A DNA stretch of 64,000 bases from Colwellia sp. Lineage in GTDB: Bacteria > Pseudomonadota > Gammaproteobacteria > Enterobacterales > Alteromonadaceae. Both the position numbers and the translations under genes were made by a program. The notes below the pieces were generated by a model that was not told where the DNA came from, did no database searches, and saw only the letters and a program-made list of their open reading frames with translations. Where the stretch lies: contig JABSOY010000008.1 of assembly GCA_013215385.1 (NCBI GenBank), positions 248,001 to 312,000 on the forward strand, written 5' to 3'. Positions 8,110 to 18,033 of the stretch are shown in pieces (within the stretch, counting starts at the first letter, position 1; each line of letters starts with the position of its first letter).

Positions 8110-11100
8110 TCGCATGGTTTGCACGAAACCACGTAGCCGCCAATTTATTGTTAATTACTATTTTAATTGCAGGTTTATTTAGTTTATCAACGCGAATTCC
8201 GCTAGAAGTATTTCCGTCATTCGCCACTGATCGCATTAACGTTAATGTTTCATTGCGTGGCGCAACACCTGAAGATGTCGAAAAAAGTATTTCTATACGT
8301 ATTGAAGAAGCGATACAAGACTTAGAGGGCATTAAACAAATTGCTAGCCGTTCATCTGAAGGTTTTTCAGCCGTAAATATTGAAGTCGATGCCGACTATG
8401 ACGCTCGAGAAGTCTTAGCTGATATTAAAAGCCGTGTCGATGCCATTAATACTTTTCCTGCTGATGCCGAAAAACCCGTTGTTTCATTAGCAACACGTAT
8501 ACGTGAAGTTATCTCGGTGAGTGTTGCGAGTATTTATGGTGAAAAAGAAACTCGTGAATATGCGGAAAAAGTTCGTGAAGAATTATTAAAAATCCCCACC
8601 ATTACTCAAGTCGAGCTGAGTGGTGTACGTGATTACGAAATAGCGATTGAAATACCCCAAGACAAACTACAGCAGTACAATTTAACCATAGCACAAATAT
8701 CTTCAGCGATTAGTAACTCGAGTACCGATGTTTCTGCAGGTAACCTAAGAACCCAAGGTGGGGATATTTTATTGCTTTCTAAAGGGCAAGCCTATCGGAA
8801 AAATGACTTTGCTAAAATAGCAATAAAAACCCATGTTGATGGTTCTATTTTACATTTATCTGATATCGCCATTATCACTGATGGTTTTGAAGAAACCCCC
8901 GTTAGAACCCGTTTTAACGGTAAGCAAGCTGCTTTCATTGATGTTTATCGTATTGGTCCACAAAGTGCTATTGAAGTTGCAGATGCGGTTAAAAATTATA
9001 TAGATGAACAGCAAGGTAATGTGCCTGAAGGTGTTGAGTTAAGTTATTGGGATGATGATTCGCAAATCGTTAAAAACCGAATTTCAACGTTAACGACCAG
9101 TGCACTGCAAGGGGGGATTTTAGTTCTGGCCTTACTGAGTTTGTTTTTACGACCATCGATAGCTTTTTGGGTGTTTCTAGGCATTCCAATTTCATTTATG
9201 GGCGCTTTTATTGCTATGCCTTTCTTTGGTATTACATTAAATATTATGAGCTTATTCGCCTTTATTTTGGTGTTAGGTATTGTAGTTGATGATGCTATTG
9301 TTACCGGAGAAAATATTTATACCCATTTAAAAACATCGGAGTCAGGGGAGGAAGCAGCCATTCGTGGCACACAAGAAGTAGCAACCCCAGTAACTTTTGG
9401 TGTCTTAACAACCGTTGCCGCATTTTTGCCGTTAGCCTTTATTGAAGGTGCACGAGGCGCTTTGTTTGCACAGATCCCGGTTATTGTTATTCCGGTCTTA
9501 TTGTTTTCTTTAATAGAGTCAAAGTTTGTTTTACCCTCACATTTAAAACATTTGAAATTACGGGGTCAAAAGGAAAAACTATCTAAGTTTAGTTTATTTC
9601 AGCAAGGTTTTGCTGATGGTTTTGAAAATGCAATTTTACGTTTTTATCAACCACTACTGAAAAAGGCGATAAATTATAAAGCGGCAACATTCGTCGGTTT
9701 TGTTGGTGTGCTCTTGATTATTGTTACCTTAATTATGAGTGGCTGGACTAAATTCATTTTCTTTCCAAGGATACCGAGCGAAACAGTACGTGCATCACTG
9801 ACATTACCGGCGGGCTCTCCCTTTGAAGTGACCAATAAACATATTATAAAAATGACGGAAAAAGCAGAAGAACTACGTGATAAATATATTGATGAAGATA
9901 CTAATGAAAGTATCATTATTAATATTCTTGCTACAACTGGTGGCCGAGGTGGTGTTTCTAATAAAGGCGGCGTGCGTTTTGAAATAACACCACCAGAGTC
10001 TCGTAGCTTATCGATTGGCTCTGCACAACTGGTACGCGAATGGCGGGAATTGATTGGACCGATACCTGGCGCTGAAAGTATCACCTTTAGAGCTGAAATA
10101 GGTCGTTCCTCTGATCCTATTCATGTCCAACTAAAAGCGAGCTCTATAGATACGCTGAAAGAAATTACCGATAAAGTGAAACTACGACTGGCTACCTATC
10201 CAACGGTATTTGATATAGAAGACAGTTTGTCTGACGGTAAAGAAGAACTACAAATTGAACTCACCGAACAAGGTAAAGCATTAGGATTAACAAGAGTAAG
10301 CATTTCAAATGAAGTACGCCGTGCTTTCTTTGGCTCCCAAGTTCAACGTATTCAGCGCGGACGAGATGATGTTCGCGTTATGGTTAGGTTACCGTTAAAT
10401 GAACGACGAACGACTGCTGATTTAGAAAATATTCTGGTAAGTACACCTAGTGGCGGTTCTGTGCCGTTATCTCATGTGGCAAAATTAATTCCGGGTAAAA
10501 GCCCATCAACCATTTCTCGCATTGACCGCTATCGTACTGCGAACGTTAGCGCAGATATCGAGAAAGAAAATACTAACATGACGATATTGCAGGCCGATTT
10601 AAAAGAATATTTAGATGAATTGATTTTGCAATACCCTGGCGTAAGTCATTCTCTTGAAGGTGAGGCTAAGGAACAAAGAGAATCATTTGGTTCGTTAGCT
10701 TGGGCGTTACTGTTTGTTTTCTTCATTATTTACGCGTTATTAGCAATCCCCTTTAAATCGTACTTACAGCCTATTATTGTGATGAGTGTCATTCCCTTTG
10801 GTATGATTGGTGCTGTCATTGGTCATTGGATCATGGGCATGGAGTTAACTATTATGAGCTTGCTCGGCATGTTAGCGTTAATTGGTGTAGTGGTGAACGA
10901 TTCGTTGGTCTTGGTTGATTTCATCAATAAAAAACGCGAAGAGGGCATAGAACTTATGGAGGCAGTACTTACTGCGGGGGCATCACGTTTTCGGCCGGTC
11001 ATGCTGACAAGTCTCACAACTTTTATCGGCTTGATGCCGTTATTGTTTGAGCAATCAACACAAGCACAGTTCCTTATTCCTATGGCAGTATCTCTTGGTT

Positions 11101-11219
11101 TTGGCATTTTGTTTGCAACCTTAATTACCTTGATTTTGGTCCCTATAAATTACTTGATAGTTGAACGTTTAAAAGAACTAACTGGTGTAAAACCTATGGT
11201 ATATGAATTTGAAAGTTAA
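8106..11219 (+). CDS. RND-family efflux pump, inner membrane subunit
   Basis: This proton-driven transporter of 1037 residues belongs to the AcrB/HAE1-like RND superfamily. The first membrane helix lies at about residues 10-30, two large periplasmic loops follow TM1 and TM7, and twelve membrane helices can be counted. The TM4 segment LGIVVDDAIVTGE carries the paired aspartates needed for proton relay. The length is normal for a full RND pump. The substrate cannot be predicted. The operon ends at a terminator hairpin. Confidence 0.95.
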   Translation: MIAWFARNHVAANLLLITILIAGLFSLSTRIPLEVFPSFATDRINVNVSLRGATPEDVEKSISIRIEEAIQDLEGIKQIASRSSEGFSAVNIEVDADYDAREVLADIKSRVDAINTFPADAEKPVVSLATRIREVISVSVASIYGEKETREYAEKVREELLKIPTITQVELSGVRDYEIAIEIPQDKLQQYNLTIAQISSAISNSSTDVSAGNLRTQGGDILLLSKGQAYRKNDFAKIAIKTHVDGSILHLSDIAIITDGFEETPVRTRFNGKQAAFIDVYRIGPQSAIEVADAVKNYIDEQQGNVPEGVELSYWDDDSQIVKNRISTLTTSALQGGILVLALLSLFLRPSIAFWVFLGIPISFMGAFIAMPFFGITLNIMSLFAFILVLGIVVDDAIVTGENIYTHLKTSESGEEAAIRGTQEVATPVTFGVLTTVAAFLPLAFIEGARGALFAQIPVIVIPVLLFSLIESKFVLPSHLKHLKLRGQKEKLSKFSLFQQGFADGFENAILRFYQPLLKKAINYKAATFVGFVGVLLIIVTLIMSGWTKFIFFPRIPSETVRASLTLPAGSPFEVTNKHIIKMTEKAEELRDKYIDEDTNESIIINILATTGGRGGVSNKGGVRFEITPPESRSLSIGSAQLVREWRELIGPIPGAESITFRAEIGRSSDPIHVQLKASSIDTLKEITDKVKLRLATYPTVFDIEDSLSDGKEELQIELTEQGKALGLTRVSISNEVRRAFFGSQVQRIQRGRDDVRVMVRLPLNERRTTADLENILVSTPSGGSVPLSHVAKLIPGKSPSTISRIDRYRTANVSADIEKENTNMTILQADLKEYLDELILQYPGVSHSLEGEAKEQRESFGSLAWALLFVFFIIYALLAIPFKSYLQPIIVMSVIPFGMIGAVIGHWIMGMELTIMSLLGMLALIGVVVNDSLVLVDFINKKREEGIELMEAVLTAGASRFRPVMLTSLTTFIGLMPLLFEQSTQAQFLIPMAVSLGFGILFATLITLILVPINYLIVERLKELTGVKPMVYEFES

Positions 11220-11243
11220 GTTTACAGGCAAACTTTAGGCAAT

Positions 11244-11273
11244 AAAAAAACCAGTATAAATACTGGTTTTTTT
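11244..11273. terminator. Bidirectional terminator between RND pump and DUF3545 gene
   Basis: The inverted repeat AAACCAGTA-taaa-TACTGGTTT is flanked by A runs on the left and T runs on the right, so it can end transcription of the plus-strand pump gene and of the minus-strand small gene. Confidence 0.85.
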
Positions 11274-11288
11274 GATTTTGAAATATAA

Positions 11289-11462
11289 CTAAAAATCTTC
11301 CAACATAAACTCTAATGATTCTTCATATGCTTTTAATTCTTTTTCCAGTTGAAACCTTTCTTTTATTTGTTCTATTTCGCGCCATTTTCTTTTCTTATTA
11401 GTGCTTCCTGAGGACTTTTGTCTTTTACCAAATGAGTCCAATACTTGTTGAAGTTTATCCAT
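11289..11462 (-). CDS. DUF3545 family small protein
   Basis: This charged protein of 57 residues contains a KRKWREIEQIKERFQLEKEL segment typical of the DUF3545 family of marine gammaproteobacteria. The function is unknown. ATG at 11462 was chosen because a strong AAGGAG site lies seven bases upstream; the longer reading frame from further upstream would bury that site. It is helical, acidic at the C-terminus and lacks a signal or membrane segment. Confidence 0.8.
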   Translation of the reverse strand: MDKLQQVLDSFGKRQKSSGSTNKKRKWREIEQIKERFQLEKELKAYEESLEFMLEDF

Positions 11463-11610
11463 AGAACACTCCTTTTTATTTAACAGCACCTTTTTAATAC
11501 CACATTCAAGGTGATAAGCAAATCATTAAAGCATTAAATAACAACATCTTTTGGCTACTAAATAACTAACAATAGTTCTAAATACGTACTAATTGATTGA
11601 AAATTAACGG

Positions 11611-12564
11611 TTAAAGCATTTCCATTAACTGTTTTTCCAATTTGATTTGGTCAATAGTGAAATTTCTGATCCCCTCGGCAAGTTTTTCTGTTGCCATGGC
11701 ATCTTCGTTCATTGCCCAACGATAGTTACTTTCAGATAATTTATCTTCGCTAGCGAGTTGTGGTTGTTGACTAAATAGTTTCTGTTCAAGAGCGTCATTG
11801 CTGTTTGCTAATTCATCAAGTAAGCCCGGGCTTATCGTTAGACGATCACATCCTGCTAATTGGCGAATCTCATCGATATTTCGAAAACTTGCCCCCATCA
11901 CTACTGTTTTATAGCCTTTACTTTTATAAAAGTTATAAATACTTGTTACTGACACTACACCTGGATCTTCAGTAGCGGCATATTCACTTTTGCCGGTATC
12001 TTTTTTGTACCAATCTAAAATTCGACCAACAAAAGGGGATATTAAGTAAACACCAGCTTCTGCACAGGCTTGTGCTTGGGCAAAACTAAACAGTAAGGTT
12101 AAATTACAATTAATACCTGCTTGTTCAAGTTGCTCTGCGGCTTTAATACCTTCCCATGTGGAGGCAAGCTTAATGAGTATACGGTCATTACTGATGCCAG
12201 CTTCATTATACATTGCGATTAACTTGTGAGCTTTGGAGATTGAAGCTTGGCTATCAAAAGATAAGCGTGAATCAACTTCAGTAGAAATACGACCAGGAAC
12301 TGTTTTCAAAATCTCAAGACCAATGAGTACTGACAATTTATCGGCAGCGTCAATAACTTGCTGCTCAGTACTTGATGATTGCTGTTTTGCCCATGCAATG
12401 GCTTCGGTAAGTAGATGTTGGTAACTTACTAGCGAAGCGGCTTTTAATAATAACGATGGGTTTGTTGTTGCATCTTGTGGTTGAAATTTTGCGATAGCTT
12501 CAATATCGCCAGTGTCAGCAACTACAGTGGTCATTTTTTTTAATTGTGAAAGCTGGTTAGTCAT
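11611..12564 (-). CDS. tal: Transaldolase
   Basis: This is the pentose-phosphate pathway enzyme that exchanges a dihydroxyacetone unit between sedoheptulose 7-phosphate and glyceraldehyde 3-phosphate. The 317 residues match the TalB subfamily. The Schiff-base lysine is Lys132 in ILIKLAST, with [10 protein letters not shown] near residue 31 and the phosphate-binding region around GASFRN. ATG at 12564 follows AAGGTATCGGAC. The gene stands alone and diverges from yaaA. Confidence 0.97.
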   Translation of the reverse strand: MTNQLSQLKKMTTVVADTGDIEAIAKFQPQDATTNPSLLLKAASLVSYQHLLTEAIAWAKQQSSSTEQQVIDAADKLSVLIGLEILKTVPGRISTEVDSRLSFDSQASISKAHKLIAMYNEAGISNDRILIKLASTWEGIKAAEQLEQAGINCNLTLLFSFAQAQACAEAGVYLISPFVGRILDWYKKDTGKSEYAATEDPGVVSVTSIYNFYKSKGYKTVVMGASFRNIDEIRQLAGCDRLTISPGLLDELANSNDALEQKLFSQQPQLASEDKLSESNYRWAMNEDAMATEKLAEGIRNFTIDQIKLEKQLMEML

Positions 12565-12811
12565 GTCCGATACCTTTTTAACGATAAACTTAAAATTGGA
12601 GAAATATTACAACATCAATAGCTAAAAAAGCGATAAATCTTTGATGTAATGCCTGAAACAGCTATATATGTAACAAATTTTCAATATATAGCAAGTATGT
12701 TTATGCTTTTTTTAACTGCGCTTTGTTTTGGCTTATCATTTTTCTTCATGTTTAGCCTATTTCTTGTATGATAGCGACACTATATTACTACTGCCATTAA
12801 ATGGATCATTT

Positions 12812-13585
12812 ATGCTACTTGTTGTTTCTCCGGCTAAAAATTTAGATTTTGAATCGCCTTTACCTACCGATAAGTTTTCGCAACCTGAGCTTTTAGAACA
12901 TAGCCAAGCACTGATGAGCTATTGCCAAAAATTAACGCCTGCCAATATCTCAACACTGATGGGCATTAGCGATAAACTTGCCGGTTTAAATGCTGCTCGC
13001 TTTGGTGAGTGGTCAATGCCTTTTACGGTTAAAAACGCTCGTCAAGCTGTACTCGCTTTTAATGGTGATGTGTATACAGGTTTAGATGCAAAAACATTTA
13101 ACGACGCTGATTTCGATTTTGCTCAGCAGCATATGAGAATATTGTCGGGTTTATACGGTTTATTAAAGCCGCTAGATTTAATGCAAGCTTATCGTTTGGA
13201 AATGGGCACAAGATTAGCCAATGACCGTGGCACTAATTTATATCAATTTTGGGGCGATATTATTACCAATAGCCTTAATGAAGCGCTAGCCGAACAAGGC
13301 GATGATGTATTAATTAACCTTGCCTCAAATGAATACTTCAAATCAGTGAAGAAAAAAGGTCTTAACGGGGAAATTATCACACCTGCCTTTAAAGACTGGA
13401 AGAATGGCCAATTTAAAATGATCAGTTTTTTTGCAAAAAAAGCACGTGGCTTAATGGCTAGATATATTATCGAAAATCGCTTAACAGACAAAGAGCAACT
13501 TAAATCATTTGATGTTGCCGGTTACCAATACAGTGAAGATTTAAGCCAGGGAAATGACTGGGTCTATACCCGCAAAGAAATTTAG
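12812..13585 (+). CDS. yaaA: Peroxide stress protein YaaA (DUF328/UPF0246)
   Basis: This DUF328 protein, in E. coli linked to lowering free iron during peroxide stress, has 257 residues from the ATG at 12812. The conserved start is [12 protein letters not shown], and [11 protein letters not shown] and YRLEMGT are family signatures. The frame stays open for 28 codons upstream, but the family begins at this methionine and the upstream part has no homologous look. It is a single gene diverging from transaldolase. In E. coli yaaA is also near talB, so the pairing is conserved. Confidence 0.93.
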   Translation: MLLVVSPAKNLDFESPLPTDKFSQPELLEHSQALMSYCQKLTPANISTLMGISDKLAGLNAARFGEWSMPFTVKNARQAVLAFNGDVYTGLDAKTFNDADFDFAQQHMRILSGLYGLLKPLDLMQAYRLEMGTRLANDRGTNLYQFWGDIITNSLNEALAEQGDDVLINLASNEYFKSVKKKGLNGEIITPAFKDWKNGQFKMISFFAKKARGLMARYIIENRLTDKEQLKSFDVAGYQYSEDLSQGNDWVYTRKEI

Positions 13586-13659
13586 TCATTAGCGTTTTTT
13601 GCCAAACTAGACTTTATTTCATATTAAAAATAAAAAGACAAATATAACAAGGAAAGGGA

Positions 13660-14181
13660 ATGTTTACCTTATTAGCCAAGTTACTTAATGCTCTGAACTC
13701 AGAAAGTTCAACGAGACAAATTTCCCTCGCTATTGCGTTGGGTTTCATTGTTGGTTTATCACCGATTTTTACTTTACATAATTTCGTATTCTTATTTGTC
13801 GTGCTATTTTTACGGGTTAATATTGGTGGTTTTATTCTAGCTTGGGGGTTCTTTAAAGGCCTAAGTTATTTGTTATCATCATTGATTGTTAGCGTTGGTG
13901 AGTCGTTACTTAACGCTGAATCATTACATTCATTGTTTGATATGCTTTATCAGTTTAGTTTATTTAAATTAGCTCATCTTCATCATACCTATACCTTAGG
14001 TGCGTTGGTTCTTGGTTGTATACTCGCTATTCCGTTGTATTTTGTTTGCAATTACCTTATCGAAAAATACCGACTTCATGTCAAAGCCTTTTTTGAAAAA
14101 TTCCGTATCGTAAAAGCCCTTAAAGCGTCGAAATTTTACCGTGTTTATTGCCAAGTCTCAGGACAAGGAGAAATGTCATGA
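13660..14181 (+). CDS. TIGR03546 family membrane protein (DUF2062-like)
   Basis: This membrane protein of 173 residues has three hydrophobic segments (about 25-45, 48-75 and 108-135) and resembles the TIGR03546 family, restricted to gammaproteobacteria. The function is unknown. Ribosome binding site AAGGAAAGGGA lies just upstream of the ATG at 13660. Its stop codon overlaps the start of the following TIGR03545 gene by four bases (ATGTCATGA region), so the two are translationally coupled, as is usual for this pair. Confidence 0.8.
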   Translation: MFTLLAKLLNALNSESSTRQISLAIALGFIVGLSPIFTLHNFVFLFVVLFLRVNIGGFILAWGFFKGLSYLLSSLIVSVGESLLNAESLHSLFDMLYQFSLFKLAHLHHTYTLGALVLGCILAIPLYFVCNYLIEKYRLHVKAFFEKFRIVKALKASKFYRVYCQVSGQGEMS

Positions 14182-15992
14182 GCCGCTTATTCCGCTGGCA
14201 AGGTTTAGCCGTTTTTTTTGCGGTTATCGCCTTGATTGCTACTTTTGTTTATTTTTTCGCAGACTCATTAGTTAAAAATGGCATAGAAAAATCCGGTGAA
14301 TGGTATTTAGGAGCAGAAGTTAATGTTGAAGATGTTGAAATTACTTATGCACCATTAACGCTAAATATTAAGGGCTTTCAGGCAACAGATCCTGAAAACC
14401 CTACTCATAATTTAGTGAGCTTCGCACAGGCATCTGTAGGCCTTGATATCTGGCAATATTTCTTTGGTAAGATATATATTAGCGAGTTAAATGTTATAGA
14501 ACTAAAACTTGAGCAGGCAAGAAAGTCAGTTGGTGAAGTGTATATTCTCGCTGATGAACAATCGTCAAATGCTCAACAACCAGCTGATGACTCCGGGTTG
14601 CCAAAGCTTGATATCAGCTTGCCGAAAGTCGATGATTTATTAAAAAATAGCGATCTATTGACAGTTAAGCACGGTCAGGCGCTTGAGCAAAGTTATCAAG
14701 AAGAAAAGAAAAAGCTGCTAGCGATGCAAAAAAAGTTACCCACTAAAGCAAGGTTAGCGCAGTATAAAAAGCAAATTACCGCCTTGGGTAATACAAAAAT
14801 TAAAAGCTTAGCTGATATCGAAAAACTTAATCAGCAATTCAACGTATTAAAAAAACAATTTAAAGCAGATAAAGCTTTAATTTCAGCGGCTAAGGAGCAG
14901 GTTGTTGCTTCTAAAAGGTTATTAGCTAAACAAACGCTAGCACTAAAAAATTCACCCAGCGCTGATTGGAAAAACATTGAAAGTAAATACCAACTCGATA
15001 AAGTGGAAGGCGCTGATTTTGCGCATATGCTTTTTGGTGAAAAAGCACGAGAATACTACGGCTACGCGGATACCGTTTACCAGAAAATAGCACCACTTGT
15101 TACTGCTGCTAAAGCGGATACCAAAAATGCAGCTGACAAAGCTAATACGGCAAAAAATAAAGGTCGATTTATACATTTTACTGAACAAAGACCTTTACCT
15201 GATGTACTTATTGTACAGGCTAATTTTTCATTAGTCCTTGACCAAGGTGAGTTTGCTATTAGTGGCAAAGAATTGACGCATCAACATTGGGTGCGCGGTA
15301 TCAAAAGTACCATAAGTGTCGAGAGTACCAATGTACAAGGCTCAGGAGAGCTAAATTTATCTTTGGATTTTAAACTTGATCAAAATAAAATTCTCCACAG
15401 TAAAGGTCAATGGCAATTAAATAAGTTGGCATTAGCAGAAGTAGCGTTACAGCAGTCAAGTGCATTTACCTTACAACTTGATAGCGGTTTGCTCTCCGGT
15501 AATGGTACCTTTTCATTACTTGATAACCAGCTTATTAGTGACAATGAACTCATGATCAGTCAGGCAAGCTATAGTGGCACTGGAGACTCTCATTTAAGTA
15601 AATTATTTATTAATACAATTCGTTCATTACAATCATTGGCTTTAAACATTAGTGCTAAAGGAAAGCTAACAGACCCTAAGCTTTCAATTTCATCTCCATT
15701 AGATAAGCAGTTGAAAAAGTCGATGATGCAACAGGTTTCTAAAAAACTCACCGCATTTAAAACGGATGTTAAAGCTCGGCTAAATGCTAAGTTAACTAAT
15801 GCACTAGGAGTCAGTAATAAAGAAGGCGAGTCATTATTAGATATAGAAGGACTGATAAACGATACCGACAGTACTTTAGATAAGTTTATTCATTCAGATG
15901 TAATAAAGGCTAAAAAGAAAGAGTTTGCAGACAAGCAGAAGAAAAAGCTTGAAGATAAGTTGAAGAAAAAATTAGGAAAACTATTCGGCTAA
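14178..15992 (+). CDS. TIGR03545 family protein (AsmA-like, membrane anchored)
   Basis: This protein of 604 residues has one N-terminal membrane segment (about residues 12-32). An AsmA-like beginning follows (VNVEDVEITYAPLTLNIKGF), then a long Lys/Gln-rich helical middle at about 170-270, a beta-rich region at about 330-500 and a very basic C-terminal helix. ATG at 14178 was chosen because AAGGAG at 14165-14170 is eight bases upstream and it overlaps the upstream stop. The function is unknown; a periplasmic envelope role is inferred from architecture only. Confidence 0.8.
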   Translation: MSRLFRWQGLAVFFAVIALIATFVYFFADSLVKNGIEKSGEWYLGAEVNVEDVEITYAPLTLNIKGFQATDPENPTHNLVSFAQASVGLDIWQYFFGKIYISELNVIELKLEQARKSVGEVYILADEQSSNAQQPADDSGLPKLDISLPKVDDLLKNSDLLTVKHGQALEQSYQEEKKKLLAMQKKLPTKARLAQYKKQITALGNTKIKSLADIEKLNQQFNVLKKQFKADKALISAAKEQVVASKRLLAKQTLALKNSPSADWKNIESKYQLDKVEGADFAHMLFGEKAREYYGYADTVYQKIAPLVTAAKADTKNAADKANTAKNKGRFIHFTEQRPLPDVLIVQANFSLVLDQGEFAISGKELTHQHWVRGIKSTISVESTNVQGSGELNLSLDFKLDQNKILHSKGQWQLNKLALAEVALQQSSAFTLQLDSGLLSGNGTFSLLDNQLISDNELMISQASYSGTGDSHLSKLFINTIRSLQSLALNISAKGKLTDPKLSISSPLDKQLKKSMMQQVSKKLTAFKTDVKARLNAKLTNALGVSNKEGESLLDIEGLINDTDSTLDKFIHSDVIKAKKKEFADKQKKKLEDKLKKKLGKLFG

Positions 15993-16019
15993 CCGATTTA
16001 AAGCAGGAAGTAACAATTT

Positions 16020-16212
16020 TCGACAAGGAGTATATAATAAATCAATATATTACCGAGTGTGTAGGTACTTTTTTGGCTAGTATTAGTAGGATGTAGTAGC
16101 CTCAGCTATGGCTATTTGGCTTAACGTCATTATTAGGCGGTTGTTTAGCAATTAAGCTTTATTAGCTAATAGCAGGTAAATTGGTGTTAAAAACCCAAGC
16201 AGAAGAATAATT
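16020..16212 (+). pseudogene. Possible decayed aquaporin-like (MIP) gene remnant in a 311-base gap
   Basis: The gap 15993-16303 contains no intact gene. After AAGGAG at 16025-16030 there is a non-start ATA and then ITECVGTF, which resembles the first helix of MIP channels. The match continues after a frameshift as LVGCSSLSYGYLA and, in another stretch, as SLLGGCLAIKLY, stop, LIAGKLVLKTQAEE, stop. The stops, the frameshift and the short length suggest a gene that lost its middle. The identification is by eye and tentative. Confidence 0.3.
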
Positions 16213-16226
16213 TAGTCATAAATACC

Positions 16227-16262
16227 AACAAGCCTCAGCATTATTATATGTTGAGGCTTGTT
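16227..16262. terminator. Hairpin beside the 3' end of flgN
   Basis: A perfect 11-bp inverted repeat (16227-16237 with 16252-16262) is followed on the plus strand by ATTTTC. It lies between the TIGR03545 gene and the convergent flgN and could terminate either; the T runs are short. Confidence 0.55.
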
Positions 16263-16303
16263 ATTTTCGGCGGTTATCTGTTAGCGATTGTTTAATGTTA
16301 GCG

Positions 16304-16735
16304 CTAAGCTTTTATACCTAAACTGCTTAATCCACCGCTGGTTTTTCCCTTTTTATCGTAAGTCATTGATGAGCGATTATGATTTTCAAGCAATGAGTTT
16401 TTCATGCGTTCAACGGCAAGAGAAGACTGCTGAATAATTTGACCATTAACATGATTCATATCTTTACAGCGTAATAATGTGGCTTCAATTTCAGCAAGTA
16501 CTTCGTTGTGAACAGTCGATGCTATTTCATCTTTGAAAAGAGGAACTTGAGAGTTTTTTTCATCAAATTCTTGTATTGTTTGCAACAATACGTTTTTTTG
16601 TTCAGTTATATCAACTAAAGCGTCAGGGTTGTGTTTTTTCAATACTTCTTTTTCAACAGAAAGTAACTCTTCAAGCTGTTGTAAGCTTTGTAGCTGTTGA
16701 GCAATTAGTTGCCCGACTGTTAACGCTGTCATCAC
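16304..16735 (-). CDS. flgN: Flagellar export chaperone FlgN
   Basis: This helical protein of 143 residues, in the position and with the pattern of FlgN, is the export chaperone of the hook-filament junction proteins FlgK and FlgL. LQSLQQLEELLSVEKEVLKK at the start is the typical FlgN-like helix. Start codons GTG (16735) and ATG (16732) are adjacent; GGAG upstream favours the GTG. It follows flgM on the same strand with a 35-base gap, the usual flgM-flgN operon. Confidence 0.88.
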   Translation of the reverse strand: MMTALTVGQLIAQQLQSLQQLEELLSVEKEVLKKHNPDALVDITEQKNVLLQTIQEFDEKNSQVPLFKDEIASTVHNEVLAEIEATLLRCKDMNHVNGQIIQQSSLAVERMKNSLLENHNRSSMTYDKKGKTSGGLSSLGIKA

Positions 16736-16770
16736 GTATAAACTCCGATGAGTAGGTTAACAGCGAACTA

Positions 16771-17085
16771 TTAACCTAGTTTAAATTCAAAATCTGCAAT
16801 ACTAGCAGCAAGCTTTTCAGGGTTAACTTTATAGTCACCATCAGCAATGGCTTTTTTCAACTGATCAATTTTCTTCTGATCAATAGCCGGAGCTTCATTT
16901 GCTTTTTTGCGTAGCTCATTCAATTGTTGAGCTTGTGGCGTCAAAGAAACTGAATCTTTACCGGAAGATTTGACTTGTTCATTACTTACGGCACTTTGTG
17001 TGGCTTGTTGTTTCACTTGAACTTGTTGATCAAGTTTTTGCTTTACTTGATTACTGTTTGGCAAGTTATTGATATTTATAGCCAT
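16771..17085 (-). CDS. flgM: Anti-sigma-28 factor FlgM
   Basis: This protein of 104 residues holds the flagellar sigma factor FliA inactive until the hook is finished and FlgM is exported. The N-terminal part is Gln-rich and unstructured. The C-terminal half contains SVSLTPQAQQLNELRKK and IDQLKKAIADGDYKVNPEKLA, typical of the sigma-binding region. A near-perfect sigma-28 promoter lies just upstream, so the gene is controlled by the factor it inhibits. Confidence 0.93.
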   Translation of the reverse strand: MAININNLPNSNQVKQKLDQQVQVKQQATQSAVSNEQVKSSGKDSVSLTPQAQQLNELRKKANEAPAIDQKKIDQLKKAIADGDYKVNPEKLAASIADFEFKLG

Positions 17086-17126
17086 AATACTATCCTAAAG
17101 ATAACGGGTTTATTTTCACTATCTTG

Positions 17127-17153
17127 TTATCGGCAAATAGCCAAATAACTTAA
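17127..17153 (-). promoter_or_regulatory. Sigma-28 (FliA) promoter of flgM-flgN
   Basis: Read on the minus strand, TTAAGTTA, 11 bases, then GCCGATAA matches the sigma-28 consensus TAAAGTTT-N11-GCCGATAA, with the -10 box exact. It ends about 40 bases before the flgM start. Confidence 0.8.
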
Positions 17154-17159
17154 CAATTA

Positions 17160-17852
17160 TTATAAATTAATTACTACTTTGTTGATAGCGGTTACTCGTC
17201 CAGTAACTATTCGGCCACTTTTTTTATTTCTAACTTTGATTTGTTCACCAATAGCACCATCTTTAAGAGCAACACCTGCTGTTTTTATCATGAAATTATT
17301 CGATTTAGCAATAAGCGTGACATGGCTACCTTTACATACAAAACAAATATTCTTTCGCGTAAGAATTGCACCTGTTGATAGCTTCCTTTTCGCTTGAGTA
17401 CCAATGACCGTCTTGATATCATCGATTATCTCTCCTCTAATTCTTCTCGTATCTCTAAATTCGATAGCTGTATTTGTTTCATCAACTCGGCTACCTTTGC
17501 TGATAATACTACTTGCAACAACCACAGGAACGACCATTTGGATTCTTGTCGGAATGAAAAGGTGCCATGGCGTAGGATCATTGCAATTTATTTTAATATT
17601 TACGTTTCTACCATTATGATTTTCAGGTATATTTGCCACTAAAGATGATAAACATGGTTTGAGAATAATCCTTGGATCTATTGAAGAAACTGTAATCGTC
17701 ATTTTACCCCGTTCCGGAGTGGTTAAATTCTCTTCTAAAAAGAGCTTAACAAAACTTTTTAGCTGCTCACGGTCTAAAGTTTGGCTATGAGCTAAACTTG
17801 ATAGTGACGCTAAAAATAGCGAAAAAATGATAAAAATCTTTAATTTGCTCAT
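17160..17852 (-). CDS. flgA: Flagellar P-ring assembly chaperone FlgA
   Basis: This periplasmic chaperone for P-ring protein FlgI has 230 residues. A signal peptide covers residues 1-23 (ending LAHS-Q). The C-terminal SAF-like domain contains RRKLSTGAILTRKNI followed by VTLIAKSNNFMIKTAG and ends VTAINKVVINL, as in FlgA. It lies upstream of flgM and diverges from cheV, the standard arrangement in Vibrio/Shewanella-type polar flagellum loci. Confidence 0.93.
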   Translation of the reverse strand: MSKLKIFIIFSLFLASLSSLAHSQTLDREQLKSFVKLFLEENLTTPERGKMTITVSSIDPRIILKPCLSSLVANIPENHNGRNVNIKINCNDPTPWHLFIPTRIQMVVPVVVASSIISKGSRVDETNTAIEFRDTRRIRGEIIDDIKTVIGTQAKRKLSTGAILTRKNICFVCKGSHVTLIAKSNNFMIKTAGVALKDGAIGEQIKVRNKKSGRIVTGRVTAINKVVINL

Positions 17853-17932
17853 AAATTAGTAAACTATTTGCTAGGGAAATTTAAATACTCGTCTATGCTT
17901 AATTTAGGTCTGCGTTTAAATGTAAGTGAAAA

Positions 17933-17970
17933 GACGAATTCGTCGTAAACGTCAAAAAATTGAACGTTTA
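17933..17970. promoter_or_regulatory. Palindromes between divergent flgA and cheV
   Basis: A perfect 12-bp palindrome GACGAATTCGTC (17933-17944) is followed immediately by an inverted repeat TAAACGT (17946-17952) / ACGTTTA (17964-17970). They lie in the 181-base divergent region and could be operator sites or an RNA hairpin. No sigma-54 or sigma-28 match was found here. Confidence 0.4.
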
Positions 17971-18033
17971 CTGTAATATGATAAGCACATTCAAAAAACG
18001 TGCCTTTTTGTGAATTAGTAATATGAGGTTTGT

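Noticed and set aside
7830-8332. Minus-strand frames across the efflux genes
   Set aside because: They overlap well-supported adaptor and pump genes and show no conserved features; they are chance frames.
17179-17642. Plus-strand frames across flgA
   Set aside because: They lie opposite a clear flgA gene and consist of low-complexity hydrophobic text.
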